This document shows, one piece after another, positions 34,562 to 44,125 of a stretch of 64,000 nt of DNA. Position 1 is the stretch's first letter. Each line of letters starts with the position of its first letter. Below the pieces are notes generated by a model. That model saw nothing but the letters and a program-made list of their open reading frames with translations, was not told the DNA's origin and did not search any database. A program made the position numbers and the translations under genes. Source of the DNA: Streptomyces sp. NBS 14/10 (lineage in GTDB: Bacteria; Actinomycetota; Actinomycetes; Streptomycetales; Streptomycetaceae); NCBI RefSeq assembly GCF_002224125.1, contig NZ_NCSM01000034.1, positions 5,865 through 69,864 on the forward strand, written 5' to 3'.

Positions 34562-35350
34562 ATGGTGGACACCGTCGCCGCGCCGAACTGGCGGGCATGG
34601 CAGCAGAGCTGGGATCGACAGCAGGAGTGGTACCTCCCCGACCGCGAGGAGCGGTTCCGGGTGATGCTGGACGCGGTGGAGGCGCTGGTCGGCCCGGAGC
34701 CCAGAATCCTGGACCTGGCCTGCGGTACGGGCAGCATCACCGACCGGGCGGTGCGCAGATTCCCCCGCGCGACCAGCACGGGCGTGGATCTGGACCCGGC
34801 GCTGCTGACCATCGCGCGCGGCCACTTCGCGGCGGACCACCGGGTCCGGTTCATCACGGCGGATCTGCGCGATCCCCACTGGACGGACGAGCTGCCGCAC
34901 CGCTCGTACGACGCCGTACTGACCGCCACCGCGCTGCACTGGCTGGACAGCGACGCGCTGCGGGTGCTGTACGGGCAGCTGGCCGGGGTGGTGCGGGACG
35001 GCGGGGTGTTCCTCAACGCCGACCATATGCCGGGGGAGGGCACGCCGCGGATCGACGCCGGGGTGCGCGCGTTCGAGGGCGCCCGGCAGGAGCGGGCCAG
35101 GGCCGAGGGCGTGCAGGACTGGGCGGCGTGGTGGCAGGCGGCGGCCGGGGATCCGGTGCTCGGCGCGCCGGTCGCCGAGCGGTTCAAGATCTTCGGCAAC
35201 CCGGCCGACGGGCCCGACCACGCGAGCGGCGTGGCCGAGGCGTTCCAGCCCGTCGGCTGGCATGCGGACACGCTGCGCGAGGTGGGGTTCGGCGAGGCGC
35301 GGGCCGTGTGGTGCTCCCCGTCGGACGCGATGGTGCTCGCGCTGAAGTAG
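34562..35350 (+). CDS. Class I SAM-dependent methyltransferase
   Basis: 262 residues. Motif I is ILDLACGTGSITDRAVRRFP, followed by TGVDLDPALLTIARGH (acidic loop). The residue after motif IV is DAVLTATALHWLD. No domain reveals the substrate; it resembles trans-aconitate/ubiquinone-type methyltransferases. It is divergent from the CGNR gene. ATG 34562 is 88 bp from the CGNR start, so both promoters lie in this gap. Confidence 0.87.
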   Translation: MVDTVAAPNWRAWQQSWDRQQEWYLPDREERFRVMLDAVEALVGPEPRILDLACGTGSITDRAVRRFPRATSTGVDLDPALLTIARGHFAADHRVRFITADLRDPHWTDELPHRSYDAVLTATALHWLDSDALRVLYGQLAGVVRDGGVFLNADHMPGEGTPRIDAGVRAFEGARQERARAEGVQDWAAWWQAAAGDPVLGAPVAERFKIFGNPADGPDHASGVAEAFQPVGWHADTLREVGFGEARAVWCSPSDAMVLALK

Positions 35351-35370
35351 TTCAAGGAGCTCAAGCGGGT

Positions 35371-35408
35371 ACGGGCGGTACGGGCCGGGTTCGGGCCGTA
35401 CCGCCCGT
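35371..35408. terminator. Bidirectional terminator: methyltransferase / amino-acid ABC operon
   Basis: A 13-bp perfect stem (ACGGGCGGTACGG / CCGTACCGCCCGT) with a 12-nt loop, between convergent stops 35350 and 35428. Confidence 0.85.
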
Positions 35409-35427
35409 CGTGCGCTGCCGAGCAGCT

Positions 35428-36189
35428 CTACAGGACCTTCGACAGGAACGACTTCGTCCGCTCGTGCCGCGGATTGGTGAGCACTTCGCGCGGATGCCCG
35501 GACTCCACGACCACCCCGTCGTCCATGAACACGATGGAGTCCCCGACCTCGCGGGCGAAGCCCATCTCGTGGGTCACCACGATCATGGTCATCCCGTCCT
35601 CCGCCAGCCCGCGCATCACATCCAGCACATCGCCGACCAGCTCGGGGTCGAGCGCCGAGGTGGGCTCGTCGAAGAGCATCAGCTTGGGCTCCATGGCCAG
35701 CGCCCGGGCGATGGCCACACGCTGCTGCTGGCCGCCGGAGAGCTGCGAGGGGTAGCTGCCGGCCTTGTCGGAGAGCCCCACCCGGTCCAGCAGCTTCAGC
35801 GCCCGCTCCCGCGCGACCGCCTTCGCCTCGCCCTTGACCTGGACCGGCGCCTCTATGACGTTCTCCACCGCGGTCATATGCGGGAAGAGGTTGAAGCGCT
35901 GGAAGACCATGCCGATGTCCCGGCGCTTCTCGGCGACCTCGCGGTCCCTGAGCTCGTAGAGCCTGTCGCCCTTCTGCCGGTAGCCGACCAGTTCGCCGTC
36001 CACGTAGAGCCGCCCGGAGTTGATCTTCTCCAGGTGGTTGATACAGCGCAGGAAGGTGGACTTCCCGGAGCCGGACGGGCCGATCAGACAGAACACCTCG
36101 CGGGGCGCGACCTCCAGGTCGATGCCCTTGAGGACCTGTACGGCGCCGAAGGACTTGTGTACGCCCTCGGCCTTCACCATGGCGGTCAC
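35428..36189 (-). CDS. Polar amino-acid ABC transporter ATPase
   Basis: 253 residues. Walker A is GPSGSGKST, the signature is [14 protein letters not shown], Walker B is [13 protein letters not shown], and the H-loop is [10 protein letters not shown]. This is the GlnQ/family 3 type. GTG 36189 overlaps the permease TGA by 4 nt (GTGA), suggesting coupling; ATG 36180 is an alternative. It energises uptake of a polar amino acid such as glutamate. The substrate is not determined. Confidence 0.93.
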   Translation of the reverse strand: MTAMVKAEGVHKSFGAVQVLKGIDLEVAPREVFCLIGPSGSGKSTFLRCINHLEKINSGRLYVDGELVGYRQKGDRLYELRDREVAEKRRDIGMVFQRFNLFPHMTAVENVIEAPVQVKGEAKAVARERALKLLDRVGLSDKAGSYPSQLSGGQQQRVAIARALAMEPKLMLFDEPTSALDPELVGDVLDVMRGLAEDGMTMIVVTHEMGFAREVGDSIVFMDDGVVVESGHPREVLTNPRHERTKSFLSKVL

Positions 36190-37127
36190 GCGCCCACACC
36201 TCCTGCGGAGCGGTTGGAGAGGGAGAACAGATTGGCCCGGATCCGCTGCAGCGGGGTCGGGGGCAGGCTCCGGCTCGAGCCGCGGGCGTAGTACCGCTCC
36301 AGGTAGTACTGGCCCACGCTCAGGACGGAGGTGAGGATGAGGTACCAGGCAGCGGCGAGGAAGAGCATCTCCGTGACGGCACCGGAGGTGTTGGAGATGT
36401 CCTGCGCGGCTCGCAGCAGCTCTCCGTACTGCACCACGACGAGGAGCGAGGTCGTCTTGAGCATGTTGATGAGCTCGTTGCCGGTCGGCGGCACGATCAC
36501 CCGCATCGCCTGCGGCAGCACGATCCGCCACAGCGTCTTGGCGTGGCTCATGCCCAGCGCGTGGGACGCCTCGGTCTGGCCCTCGTCGACAGCGAGGAGG
36601 CCCGCGCGGCAGATCTCCGCCATGTACGCGGCCTCGTTCAGGCCGAGCCCGAGCAGGGCGGCCAGGAACGGGGTCATGAAGTCGGACCACTCGTCCTGGT
36701 AGATCGGACCGAGATTGATGTAGTGGAAGATCAGCCCGAGGTTGAACCAGACCAGCAGCTGCACATAGACCGGGGTGCCGCGGAAGAACCAGATGTAGCC
36801 CCAGGCGATGGCGGCGTTCACCGGGTTCTTGGACAGCCGCATCACCGCGAGGAGGATGCCGAGGACCACGCCGAGCACCATGGAGGCGATCGTGATCCAG
36901 AGAGTCAGGCCGACGCCCTTGAGGATCCGGTCGTCGAAGAAGTAATCCGGAATGGCCCCCCAGTTCACGTCCCCTTGGGAAAACGCGTACACGATCGACG
37001 CCAGGAAAGCGATGACGACGACCGCGGTGACCCAGCGGCCGTAGTGCCGCACCGGGATGGCCTTGATGTTCTCCGGCGCGGGTGGCGGGGCGTCCTTCGG
37101 GCCCGCCTTGTCGATCTCAACAGTCAC
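36186..37127 (-). CDS. Polar amino-acid ABC transporter permease
   Basis: 313 residues of the HisM/GlnP family. Five or six membrane segments, the first at [17 protein letters not shown]. The EAA loop is [20 protein letters not shown], and [14 protein letters not shown] precedes a periplasmic loop. It is the single permease of the operon, so a homodimer is expected. A 36-nt gap separates it from the binding protein gene upstream. Confidence 0.93.
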   Translation of the reverse strand: MTVEIDKAGPKDAPPPAPENIKAIPVRHYGRWVTAVVVIAFLASIVYAFSQGDVNWGAIPDYFFDDRILKGVGLTLWITIASMVLGVVLGILLAVMRLSKNPVNAAIAWGYIWFFRGTPVYVQLLVWFNLGLIFHYINLGPIYQDEWSDFMTPFLAALLGLGLNEAAYMAEICRAGLLAVDEGQTEASHALGMSHAKTLWRIVLPQAMRVIVPPTGNELINMLKTTSLLVVVQYGELLRAAQDISNTSGAVTEMLFLAAAWYLILTSVLSVGQYYLERYYARGSSRSLPPTPLQRIRANLFSLSNRSAGGVGA

Positions 37128-37163
37128 GGAGAGAGCCTTTCAATGGGGGAGAAGGGAGGACGG

Positions 37164-38132
37164 TCACTTGCCACCGTTGACGACGGCCTTGTCGACCGCG
37201 CCGTCCTTGACGCCCCACTTGGCGATGATCTTGTCGTATTCGCCGTTCGCGATGACCAGGGCGAGCGCCTGCTTGAGGGCGTCGCGCAGCTGGTCGTTCC
37301 CCTTGGGGACGGCGATGCCGTACGGGGCCGCCTCCACCTGCTCGCCGACGAGCTGGAAGGCGTTGCCGCCACCCGAGGTCTTCACCGCGTAGGCGGCGAC
37401 CGGGAAGTCGCTGGAGCCGGCGTCGGCGCCGCCGGCGCGCAGCCGGGTCTGGGCCTCGATGTCGTCGTCGTAGGCCTCGGTCGAGATCTTCCCCTTGCCC
37501 TTCTTCTCGCAGTTCTTGGACTCGGCCTTGGCCAGGTCCTCCGAGACGGTGGCGCGCTGGACGACGATCTTCTTGCCGCACAGGTCGTCCCAGGTCTTGA
37601 TCCCCTGGTCGTTGCCCTTCTTGGTGTAGATCGACACACCGGCGGTGAAGTAGTCGACGAAGTCCACACCCTTGCCGACCCGCTTGCCGGTGTCGGCGTC
37701 CACGCCCTCCTGGCGGCTCTTGTTGTCGGTCATCGCCGACATGATGATGTCGTACCGCTTGGAGCGCAGACCGAGCAGCAGGCCGTCGAACTTGTTGTTG
37801 TTGAACTCGAACTTCACGCCGAGGACCTTGCCCAGCGCGGCGGCGAGGTCCGGGTCCAGGCCGACGACCTGGCCGTCCTTCTTGAACTCCACCGGCGGAT
37901 AGGCGATGTCCGAGCCGACCTTGATCACGCCCCTGCTCTGGATCTCCGCAGGCAGCGTGTTGAAGAGCGGGGCCTTGTTGGTGTCGCCGGCGGAGCTGGT
38001 GGTCGTCTTGTCCCTCTGGTCGCCACAGCCCGTCAGGAGCAGGGCGCCGGTGACCGCGATCGCGCCGGCGACGGCCGCCTTGGACTTCATGCCGGTCCGT
38101 CGGCTGCGTCGGCGCGTGATGCTGGCGGTCAT
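37164..38132 (-). CDS. Amino-acid ABC transporter substrate-binding lipoprotein
   Basis: 322 residues. Twin-Arg-rich N-terminus (SITRRRSRRTG), then a lipobox LLTGC with Cys36. The SBP family 3 fold contains VIKVGSDIAYPPVEFKKDGQ and VVGLDPDLAAALGKVLGVKF. It binds the amino acid outside the membrane. The start at 38132 has AGGAGG 8 nt upstream. This gene leads the operon. Confidence 0.93.
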   Translation of the reverse strand: MTASITRRRSRRTGMKSKAAVAGAIAVTGALLLTGCGDQRDKTTTSSAGDTNKAPLFNTLPAEIQSRGVIKVGSDIAYPPVEFKKDGQVVGLDPDLAAALGKVLGVKFEFNNNKFDGLLLGLRSKRYDIIMSAMTDNKSRQEGVDADTGKRVGKGVDFVDYFTAGVSIYTKKGNDQGIKTWDDLCGKKIVVQRATVSEDLAKAESKNCEKKGKGKISTEAYDDDIEAQTRLRAGGADAGSSDFPVAAYAVKTSGGGNAFQLVGEQVEAAPYGIAVPKGNDQLRDALKQALALVIANGEYDKIIAKWGVKDGAVDKAVVNGGK

Positions 38133-38662
38133 GCTCGTTCCTCCTGCGGGGTGAGAGGGTCTCCGAATGAGCCGGAACACGTTTGTGGGTGTCGCGACCC
38201 TGTGTGATTGGGGCATCTTGCCACCGGACTGGCTCGATCAGACGTCCAGCCATGTCAAAATCGGATAACGGGCGACCCCCGTGATGCACAGGCGCGGAAA
38301 CGCCGGGCCGCAGGATCGCGGCCAATGAGCGGAACGAGACGTTCATCACGTTTCATCACTTAGGGAAACGTCTCGAGTGTTGGACGTTCGAGAGTGATTC
38401 AATCGCTTTTGCGGGTAACGCGAGGTAATCGAACATCACACACCGGCCGCGGCAGGAAATCGCTCGTCCCCGGAAGGGCCTTCCGGTACAACGGGCGGTT
38501 ACACCCCTCACCCGGGGCTCAGGGCGCGTGTGCGGCGCGCCCGGCGTTCGTATCTGGCCCCAGGCGGCGGATATCTGCCCAGTGGGACCCGGACGCGGTG
38601 CCCGCCCGCTCCCCAACCGGGGGCGGCTACCCTCACTAGAAATACGACAAAGGGGTCAAATA
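38133..38662. promoter_or_regulatory. Divergent regulatory region: amino-acid ABC / malic enzyme
   Basis: 530 bp without a gene. An inverted repeat CGAGACGTT / AACGTCTCG lies at 38335-38343 and 38367-38375, 23 bp apart, among further GTTTC and GTTCG motifs. It is a candidate binding region for a nitrogen or carbon regulator. No named site can be claimed. Confidence 0.55.
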
Positions 38663-39916
38663 GTGGCAGCGGAGATCGCGAATCCTCGCAGCGACAGCAC
38701 GAACGGAAGCGCCGGAAGCGCCGGAGACGCGGAGGGAAACGCGGAGGGTGTCGCGGACGGCGAGCCCTTCGATCCGGCTTTCGCGCTCCACCGGGGCGGC
38801 AAGATGGCCATCGAGGCGACGGTGCCGGTGCGGAACAAGGACGACCTGTCCCTCGCCTACACGCCGGGCGTCGCGAAGGTCTGCAGCGCCATCGCCGAAA
38901 ATCCCGAGCTGGTGCATGAGTACACCTGGAAGTCCCAGGTCGTCGCCGTCGTCACGGACGGCAGCGCGGTGCTCGGGCTCGGTGACATCGGCCCGGAGGC
39001 CTCCCTGCCGGTGATGGAGGGCAAGGCCATCCTCTTCAAGCAGTTCGGCGGCGTCGACGCGGTGCCGATCGCCCTCGACTGCCGGGAGGTGGACGAGATC
39101 GTGGAGACCGTCGCCCGGTTCGCCCCCTCCTTCGGCGGCGTGAACCTGGAGGACATCTCCGCCCCGCGCTGCTTCGAGATCGAGCGCAAGCTCCAGGAGC
39201 GCGTCGACATCCCGATCTTCCACGACGACCAGCACGGCACCGCCGTCGTCACCCTCGCCGCGCTGCGCAACGCGGCCAAGCTGGCCGACCGCTCCCTCGG
39301 CCAGCTGCGCGCCGTGATCTCCGGCGCCGGCGCCGCCGGGGTCGCCATCGCCAGGATCCTGGTCGAGGCGGGGATCGGCGATGTCGCGGTCTGCGACCGC
39401 AAGGGCATCGTGTCCGCCGACCGCGAGGACCTGACCGACGTCAAGCGGGAGCTGGCCGGCTTCACCAACAAGGCCGGGCTGACCGGCCCCATGGAGGCCG
39501 CGCTGGACGGCGCCGACGTCTTCATCGGGGTCAGCGGCGGTACGGTCCCCGAGCAGTCGGTCGCGAAGATGGCACCCGGCTGCTTCATCTTCGCGATGGC
39601 CAACCCCACGCCGGAGATCCACCCGGACATCGCCCACAAGTACGCCGCCGTGGTCGCAACCGGCCGCAGCGACTACCCGAACCAGATCAACAACGTGCTG
39701 GCCTTCCCGGGCATCTTCGCCGGCGCGCTCCAGGTCCGGGCCTCCCGGATCACCGAGGGCATGAAGCTCGCCGCCGCCGAGGCGCTGGCCGCCGTGGTGG
39801 CCGACGAACTGAGCGCCGAAAAGGTCATCCCCTCGCCGTTCGACGACCGAGTCGCCCCGGCCGTCACCGCGGCCGTCGCGGCAGCGGCCCGCGCGGAGGG
39901 CGTGGCACGCCGCTGA
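38663..39916 (+). CDS. NAD(P)-dependent malic enzyme
   Basis: 417 residues. The malic domain includes [39 protein letters not shown], and metal/substrate residues in [12 protein letters not shown]. The NAD(P) domain starts [20 protein letters not shown]. It converts malate to pyruvate plus CO2. GTG 38663 has AAAGGGG 7 nt upstream. An N-terminal stretch of Gly/Ser/Asn (residues 9-32) is non-conserved. Its homologue in S. coelicolor is the NAD enzyme, so NAD is the more likely cofactor. Confidence 0.92.
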   Translation: MAAEIANPRSDSTNGSAGSAGDAEGNAEGVADGEPFDPAFALHRGGKMAIEATVPVRNKDDLSLAYTPGVAKVCSAIAENPELVHEYTWKSQVVAVVTDGSAVLGLGDIGPEASLPVMEGKAILFKQFGGVDAVPIALDCREVDEIVETVARFAPSFGGVNLEDISAPRCFEIERKLQERVDIPIFHDDQHGTAVVTLAALRNAAKLADRSLGQLRAVISGAGAAGVAIARILVEAGIGDVAVCDRKGIVSADREDLTDVKRELAGFTNKAGLTGPMEAALDGADVFIGVSGGTVPEQSVAKMAPGCFIFAMANPTPEIHPDIAHKYAAVVATGRSDYPNQINNVLAFPGIFAGALQVRASRITEGMKLAAAEALAAVVADELSAEKVIPSPFDDRVAPAVTAAVAAAARAEGVARR

Positions 39917-39950
39917 CGCGCTGCGCTGCGCTGTTGGTCTGTATACGGTC

Positions 39951-39981
39951 GGGCCGCCGCCTCCACGTGAGGCGGCGGCCC
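39951..39981 (+). terminator. Terminator after malic enzyme
   Basis: A perfect 13-bp stem (GGGCCGCCGCCTC / GAGGCGGCGGCCC) with a 5-nt loop, 35 bp after the stop. The rest of the 39917-40227 gap holds no gene; GCGGCC/CGGCCG-rich sequence covers it. Confidence 0.85.
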
Positions 39982-40227
39982 GGGCCGTTGTACGGCCCCG
40001 GGCGCGGGGCGTCGTACGGCCGCCGCGGCCTGGTCGTTTGGCGGCCGTGGCGAGGGGCGGCGCGGGGCGCGCGCCGCGCGGACCGCTGCCGCCCGCTGAG
40101 GCGGCGGCCCGGCCGCCGTCCCGGTCTCCCGCCGCTCGCCCGCCCGCGCCCCCGGGCGCGGGCGCGCGGCGCGTGTCACATCGTGGTGTGGTTCCGTCGC
40201 TCGGCTGCCGCGCCTATGGTCGGGATC

Positions 40228-41190
40228 ATGTTCGCTGCCTACGCCGCACGTATCGACCGCGACCAGCCGCTCAACGGCCTCGAACTGGGCGAGCGCCCCG
40301 GGCCCGAGGCGCGCCCCGGATGGTCGGCCGTCACCGTCAAGGCCGCCTCGCTCAACCACCACGACCTGTGGTCGCTGCGCGGTGTCGGCCTCGGTGAGGA
40401 GTCCTTGCCGATGATCCTGGGCTGTGACGCGGCCGGGATCGACGAGGACGGCAATGAGGTCGTCGTCCACTCGGTCATCGGCCAGAGCGGGTACGGCGTC
40501 GGCCCCCGCGAGCCCCGTTCCATCCTCACCGAGCGCTACCAGGGCACCTTCGCGGAGAAGGTCGCCGTCCCCACCTGGAATCTGCTGCCCAAGCCCAAGG
40601 AGCTCTCCTTCGAGGAGGCCGCCTGCCTGCCGACGGCCTGGCTGACCGCCTACCGCATGCTCTTCACCAACGCGGGCGTGCGCCCCGGCGACAGCGTCCT
40701 CGTCCAGGGCGCGGGCGGCGGCGTGGCCACCGCGGCCATCGTGCTGGGCGCGGCGGCCGGGCTGCGGGTCCTGGCCACCAGCCGTGACGAGGTCAAGCGC
40801 AAGCGCGCGGTCGACCTGGGCGCCGAGGGCGCGTACGAGCCGGGGGAGCGGCTGCCGCGGCGTGTGGACGCGGTGATCGAGACGGTGGGCGCGGCCACCT
40901 GGTCGCACTCCATCAAGTCCCTCAAGCCCGGCGGCACCCTCGTCATCTCGGGCGCGACCAGCGGGCCCAGCCCCAAGTCCGCGGAGCTCAACCGGATCTT
41001 CTTCCTGGAGCTGAAGGTCGTCGGCTCCACGATGGGCAGCAAGGAGGAGCTGGAGGACCTGCTGAGCTTCTGCGCAGCGCGCGGGGTGCGGCCGGTCATC
41101 GACTCGGTGCTGCCGCTGGACCGGGCCCGCGAGGGGTTCGAGAAGATGGCGGGCGGGGATCTCTTCGGCAAGGTTGTGCTGACGGTCTGA
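40228..41190 (+). CDS. Zinc-free alcohol dehydrogenase-like oxidoreductase
   Basis: 320 residues of the MDR superfamily. FAAYAARIDRDQPLNGLELG starts the catalytic domain, and SVLVQGAGGGVATAAIVLGA is the nucleotide site. The catalytic zinc ligands are not visible as Cys. TATGGT at 40215-40220 is 7 nt before the ATG, so it may be translated from a leaderless mRNA. The substrate is unknown. Confidence 0.85.
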   Translation: MFAAYAARIDRDQPLNGLELGERPGPEARPGWSAVTVKAASLNHHDLWSLRGVGLGEESLPMILGCDAAGIDEDGNEVVVHSVIGQSGYGVGPREPRSILTERYQGTFAEKVAVPTWNLLPKPKELSFEEAACLPTAWLTAYRMLFTNAGVRPGDSVLVQGAGGGVATAAIVLGAAAGLRVLATSRDEVKRKRAVDLGAEGAYEPGERLPRRVDAVIETVGAATWSHSIKSLKPGGTLVISGATSGPSPKSAELNRIFFLELKVVGSTMGSKEELEDLLSFCAARGVRPVIDSVLPLDRAREGFEKMAGGDLFGKVVLTV

Positions 41191-41208
41191 CAGCCGCCGC
41201 AGACCGCT

Positions 41209-41934
41209 TTACGGGCGTACGAAGCTTCGCTCGAAGCGGTAGCGCTTGATCGTGCTGCCCCTGAAACCCGGGAACTGACGGATCCGCTCCCACTGAGGGG
41301 TCACCGAGCCGACGCCCGGGGCGGCTGACGCGATGGCCGCGTCGTACGCCTCCTCGCTCGTCCACTGGGCGTAGTTGAGCGCCCGGGTGCGGTCGTTGGC
41401 CAGATGGCGGGCGCCGTCGACGATCAGGTGGAAGTCGGCGGAGATGAGGTCCGGGCTCGGGTCGGGGTCCGTCTCCAGGGCCTCGATGACCAGGTCGATC
41501 CACTGGCGCCGCAGGTCCGGGTCGTCGAAGTCGAGCTCGATGACGGCGATGCACCCGGGCACTCGCGGATCGTTCTCCGTCCGGGTGTCGAAGCCTCGGT
41601 AGCGGCGGTAGTTGGCGATGCCGTTGCGCCTGATCCCCGGAACGGCGGCGTCGATCTGGTCGACCCGCTCCTGGCGCTGGGTGCGGACGAACGCGTGATA
41701 CGCCTCCTCGCTCGTCCACTGGGCGTGGTGGAACAGCGTGTCGCCGTCCGTTCCCACGTAGAGGTTCTGCGACAGCAGCTCCGGGCTCGGCCACGGGCGG
41801 GAGTCCCAGCTGGCGGCGACGGCGTCCGCCGTCGCCCGCTGCCGCTCGGGCGTGCCGACGCTCCAGGTGGAGAAGAGGGCGGCGCCGACGTCGGGGCGCG
41901 TGAGGTCGGGGAGGGGGTTGGGGGCGCCGGGCAT
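41209..41934 (-). CDS. Tandem ABM (antibiotic biosynthesis monooxygenase-like) protein
   Basis: 241 residues made of two ferredoxin-like ABM domains, each with the same signature: HHAQWTSEEAYHAFV near residue 75 and NYAQWTSEEAYDAAI near residue 195. One of each pair normally forms a homodimer; here both are in one chain. The N-terminal MPGAPNPLPDL is a leader, not a signal. Relatives are quinone-forming monooxygenases and heme-degrading enzymes. The next gene starts 124 bp upstream; it may be co-transcribed. Confidence 0.85.
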   Translation of the reverse strand: MPGAPNPLPDLTRPDVGAALFSTWSVGTPERQRATADAVAASWDSRPWPSPELLSQNLYVGTDGDTLFHHAQWTSEEAYHAFVRTQRQERVDQIDAAVPGIRRNGIANYRRYRGFDTRTENDPRVPGCIAVIELDFDDPDLRRQWIDLVIEALETDPDPSPDLISADFHLIVDGARHLANDRTRALNYAQWTSEEAYDAAIASAAPGVGSVTPQWERIRQFPGFRGSTIKRYRFERSFVRP

Positions 41935-42058
41935 GGGGGGGCTCCTTCAGGTTCGCGGACGTGGGGCTGACGGGGGCTGCTCCGCCTCCGTCAGCCCCCG
42001 CCCGCGATCCTGATACCTCAACCGCGGTTGAGGTCAAGGGCGTTCACCAGGCGTACGG

Positions 42059-42940
42059 CTACGCGTACGCGACCTGGACCGAGGCGATCCCCAGCGTGCT
42101 CTGGGCCGGCAGCATGCCCGCCTCGAACACCGCCGCGAGCAGCGGATGCACCAGTTCCGCCAGGCGCTCGGCCCGCTCGGCGCCCAGCGCGCGCCAGGGC
42201 GCCGCGGCCAGTTCGTCCGTCTGCCGCTCGATCGCGTCGCGGCCCTGACGGCCGCGCTCGGTGGCGTTCCCGTCCGCGTCGAGCCAGCCGCGCTCGGCCA
42301 GCCGGCCGGCCGCGGCGCTCCACTCCTCCGCGGTCCAGCCGCGGCCGTCGAAGTTCTTCTTCGGGGCGGCGCCGACCCCCGCGAAGGACACCAGCGCCTC
42401 GCACGGGTCGAGACCGGCGGTGAGCAGCGCCGCCAGGTGGCCGTCACCGCGGTGCTCCCGCAGCACCATCGTGGCCTGCCACAGGGCCAGATGCGGCTCG
42501 TCGGACCAGCCGAGGTCGCGGTTGGCGGCGGCGAGGGGGCGGGCGGCCAGGGGCGCGGCCTCGGCCGCTTCCTTGGCCAGCGCCGCGGCCTCGGCGATGT
42601 CCTGCCCGCCGACCCGGTCGCCGAGCAGCGCGCGGAACGTACGGTCGACCGCGCGCAGCCGCGCCGCCACCACAGCCTCGGGGTCGGCCGTCGACCAGAC
42701 GGCGGGGACGTACTCGGCTATCGTGCGCGGGCTGAAGCTGTAGAAGGTGGCCGTCACCAGCTCGGGGCCGACCGCGCCCAGCGGGGCGGCCCGCAACGCG
42801 AAGTAGCTGGGCCAGCGGGACTCGACGTCGTAGCCGAGCGCCGCGGCCTCCTCGTACGCCTGCGGGGCGAAGTAGAGGCTGGCGTGCACCGGTTCCAGCT
42901 GGTGCCACATGCGGCGGGCGAGGGCTTGGTACTGCGGCAC
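42059..42940 (-). CDS. SCO6745-like/SalK-family hypothetical protein
   Basis: 293 residues. The sequence MPQYQALARRMWHQLEPVHA and SRWPSYFALRAAPLGAVGPE is one I recall as the SCO6745 family, which is widespread in actinobacteria. Ala/Glu-rich helices fill the middle. A C-terminal winged-helix-like segment includes WTAEEWSAAAGRLAERGWLD. The start is GTG 42940, with GAGG 5 nt upstream. The function is unknown. Confidence 0.75.
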   Translation of the reverse strand: MPQYQALARRMWHQLEPVHASLYFAPQAYEEAAALGYDVESRWPSYFALRAAPLGAVGPELVTATFYSFSPRTIAEYVPAVWSTADPEAVVAARLRAVDRTFRALLGDRVGGQDIAEAAALAKEAAEAAPLAARPLAAANRDLGWSDEPHLALWQATMVLREHRGDGHLAALLTAGLDPCEALVSFAGVGAAPKKNFDGRGWTAEEWSAAAGRLAERGWLDADGNATERGRQGRDAIERQTDELAAAPWRALGAERAERLAELVHPLLAAVFEAGMLPAQSTLGIASVQVAYA

Positions 42941-43042
42941 TTTTACCTCTTCGGATGAGACTCGGACGAGAACCTGGCGAGGCGGCGGAAGTGGGGGGAA
43001 GCCGAGGGCGAAGGATAGCCAGCGCATGGGGAGGACGGGGGC

Positions 43043-44125
43043 CTATTCCTTCACCTGCCCCCGCAGCAGTGCCGTGATCTGCGCCGCGGTCGCCGCGAGC
43101 CGCCGCCGGGCCTCGGCCGCGTGGGCGGCGCTCACGCCGTGGTCGCGGGCCGTGTCGCGGATGTCGTCGCGGAAGCGGTCCAGGAGCCGGTCCAGATCGC
43201 GGGCGGGGTCGCCGGACGGGGTGAAGTCCCGGGCCCATTCCGGCTCGTGCCCTGCCCACTCCGGCTCATGCCCCGCCGCCCCCGGCTCATGCCCGGCCGC
43301 CGCCTTGGGCTTGTGCCCCGCCGCCTTGGGCGCGTCCGTGCGCTCGACGACGTACTCCGGTTCGCCGTGCTCCGCGGCCCCCGCGCCCTGCCGTGAGATA
43401 CGCCCTATGCCGCGCGACACCTCGGCCAGCCCCTCGCGTACGGCGCTCTGCCAGTCACCCGTCCTCAGGTGTTCCTGCGTCTGCTCCTGCAGCCGCCGGG
43501 CCATCCGCTGGACCTCCTCGCGCGCCAAGTCCTGGGCGTCCTTCGCCTGCTGCCGGGCGCGCTGGGCGTCCTGCCGGGCGCGGCGGCTCTCCTCCTTGGC
43601 CCGGCGCGCCTGCTCCTTCCACTCGTCCTTGGCGCGTCGCATCTCCTCCTTCGCCAGCCGCCACGCCTCCTTGTCCCCCCACGGGCCCTCCCACGACCCG
43701 CGCTTCCCGCTCTTCGTGTCGGAGGTGTTGCCCGAGGTACGGGCTTGCTGCGCCGCCTCCCGCATCTCGCGCCGCAGATCGCTGGCGGAGCCGCGTACGT
43801 CCTCCCGGATCTCGGCGGCGAGCTCGGCGACGGACTCGCGGATCTCGACCTCCAGGTCGGCCAGCTCGCCGCCGCGGTCGGCCAGTTCGGCACGGCCGGC
43901 GTCGGTGATGGAGTAGACCTTGCGGCCGCCCTCGGTGGTGTGGGTGACCAGTCCCTCGGCCTCCAGCTTGGCCAGGCGCGGGTACACGGTGCCGGCGGAG
44001 GGCGCGTACAGGCCCTGGAAGCGCTCCTCCAGCAGGCGGATGACCTCGTAGCCGTGGCGCGGTGCCTCGTCGAGCAGCTTGAGGAGGTAGAGCCGCAGCC
44101 GGCCGTGGGCGAATACGGGGGCCAT
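43043..44125 (-). CDS. PadR-family regulator with long coiled-coil
   Basis: 360 residues. The N-terminal PadR winged helix is LRLYLLKLLDEAPRHGYEVI with RFQGLYAPSAGTVYPRLAKL. Residues 95-245 are a charged helix (WKEQARRAKEESRRARQDAQ), predicted coiled coil. Then comes a Lys/Pro/His/Glu region with a duplicated GHEPEWA, and a C-terminal helix. The ATG at 44125 overlaps the upstream stop by one nucleotide (TGATG), so the two are coupled. It likely represses the operon through the ATATCGCG sites upstream. Confidence 0.87.
   Translation of the reverse strand: MAPVFAHGRLRLYLLKLLDEAPRHGYEVIRLLEERFQGLYAPSAGTVYPRLAKLEAEGLVTHTTEGGRKVYSITDAGRAELADRGGELADLEVEIRESVAELAAEIREDVRGSASDLRREMREAAQQARTSGNTSDTKSGKRGSWEGPWGDKEAWRLAKEEMRRAKDEWKEQARRAKEESRRARQDAQRARQQAKDAQDLAREEVQRMARRLQEQTQEHLRTGDWQSAVREGLAEVSRGIGRISRQGAGAAEHGEPEYVVERTDAPKAAGHKPKAAAGHEPGAAGHEPEWAGHEPEWARDFTPSGDPARDLDRLLDRFRDDIRDTARDHGVSAAHAAEARRRLAATAAQITALLRGQVKE

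Noticed and set aside
38133..38662. GlnR boxes in front of the amino-acid transporter
   Set aside because: GTTAC/GAAAC-like pieces occur but not at the required 6-bp spacing.
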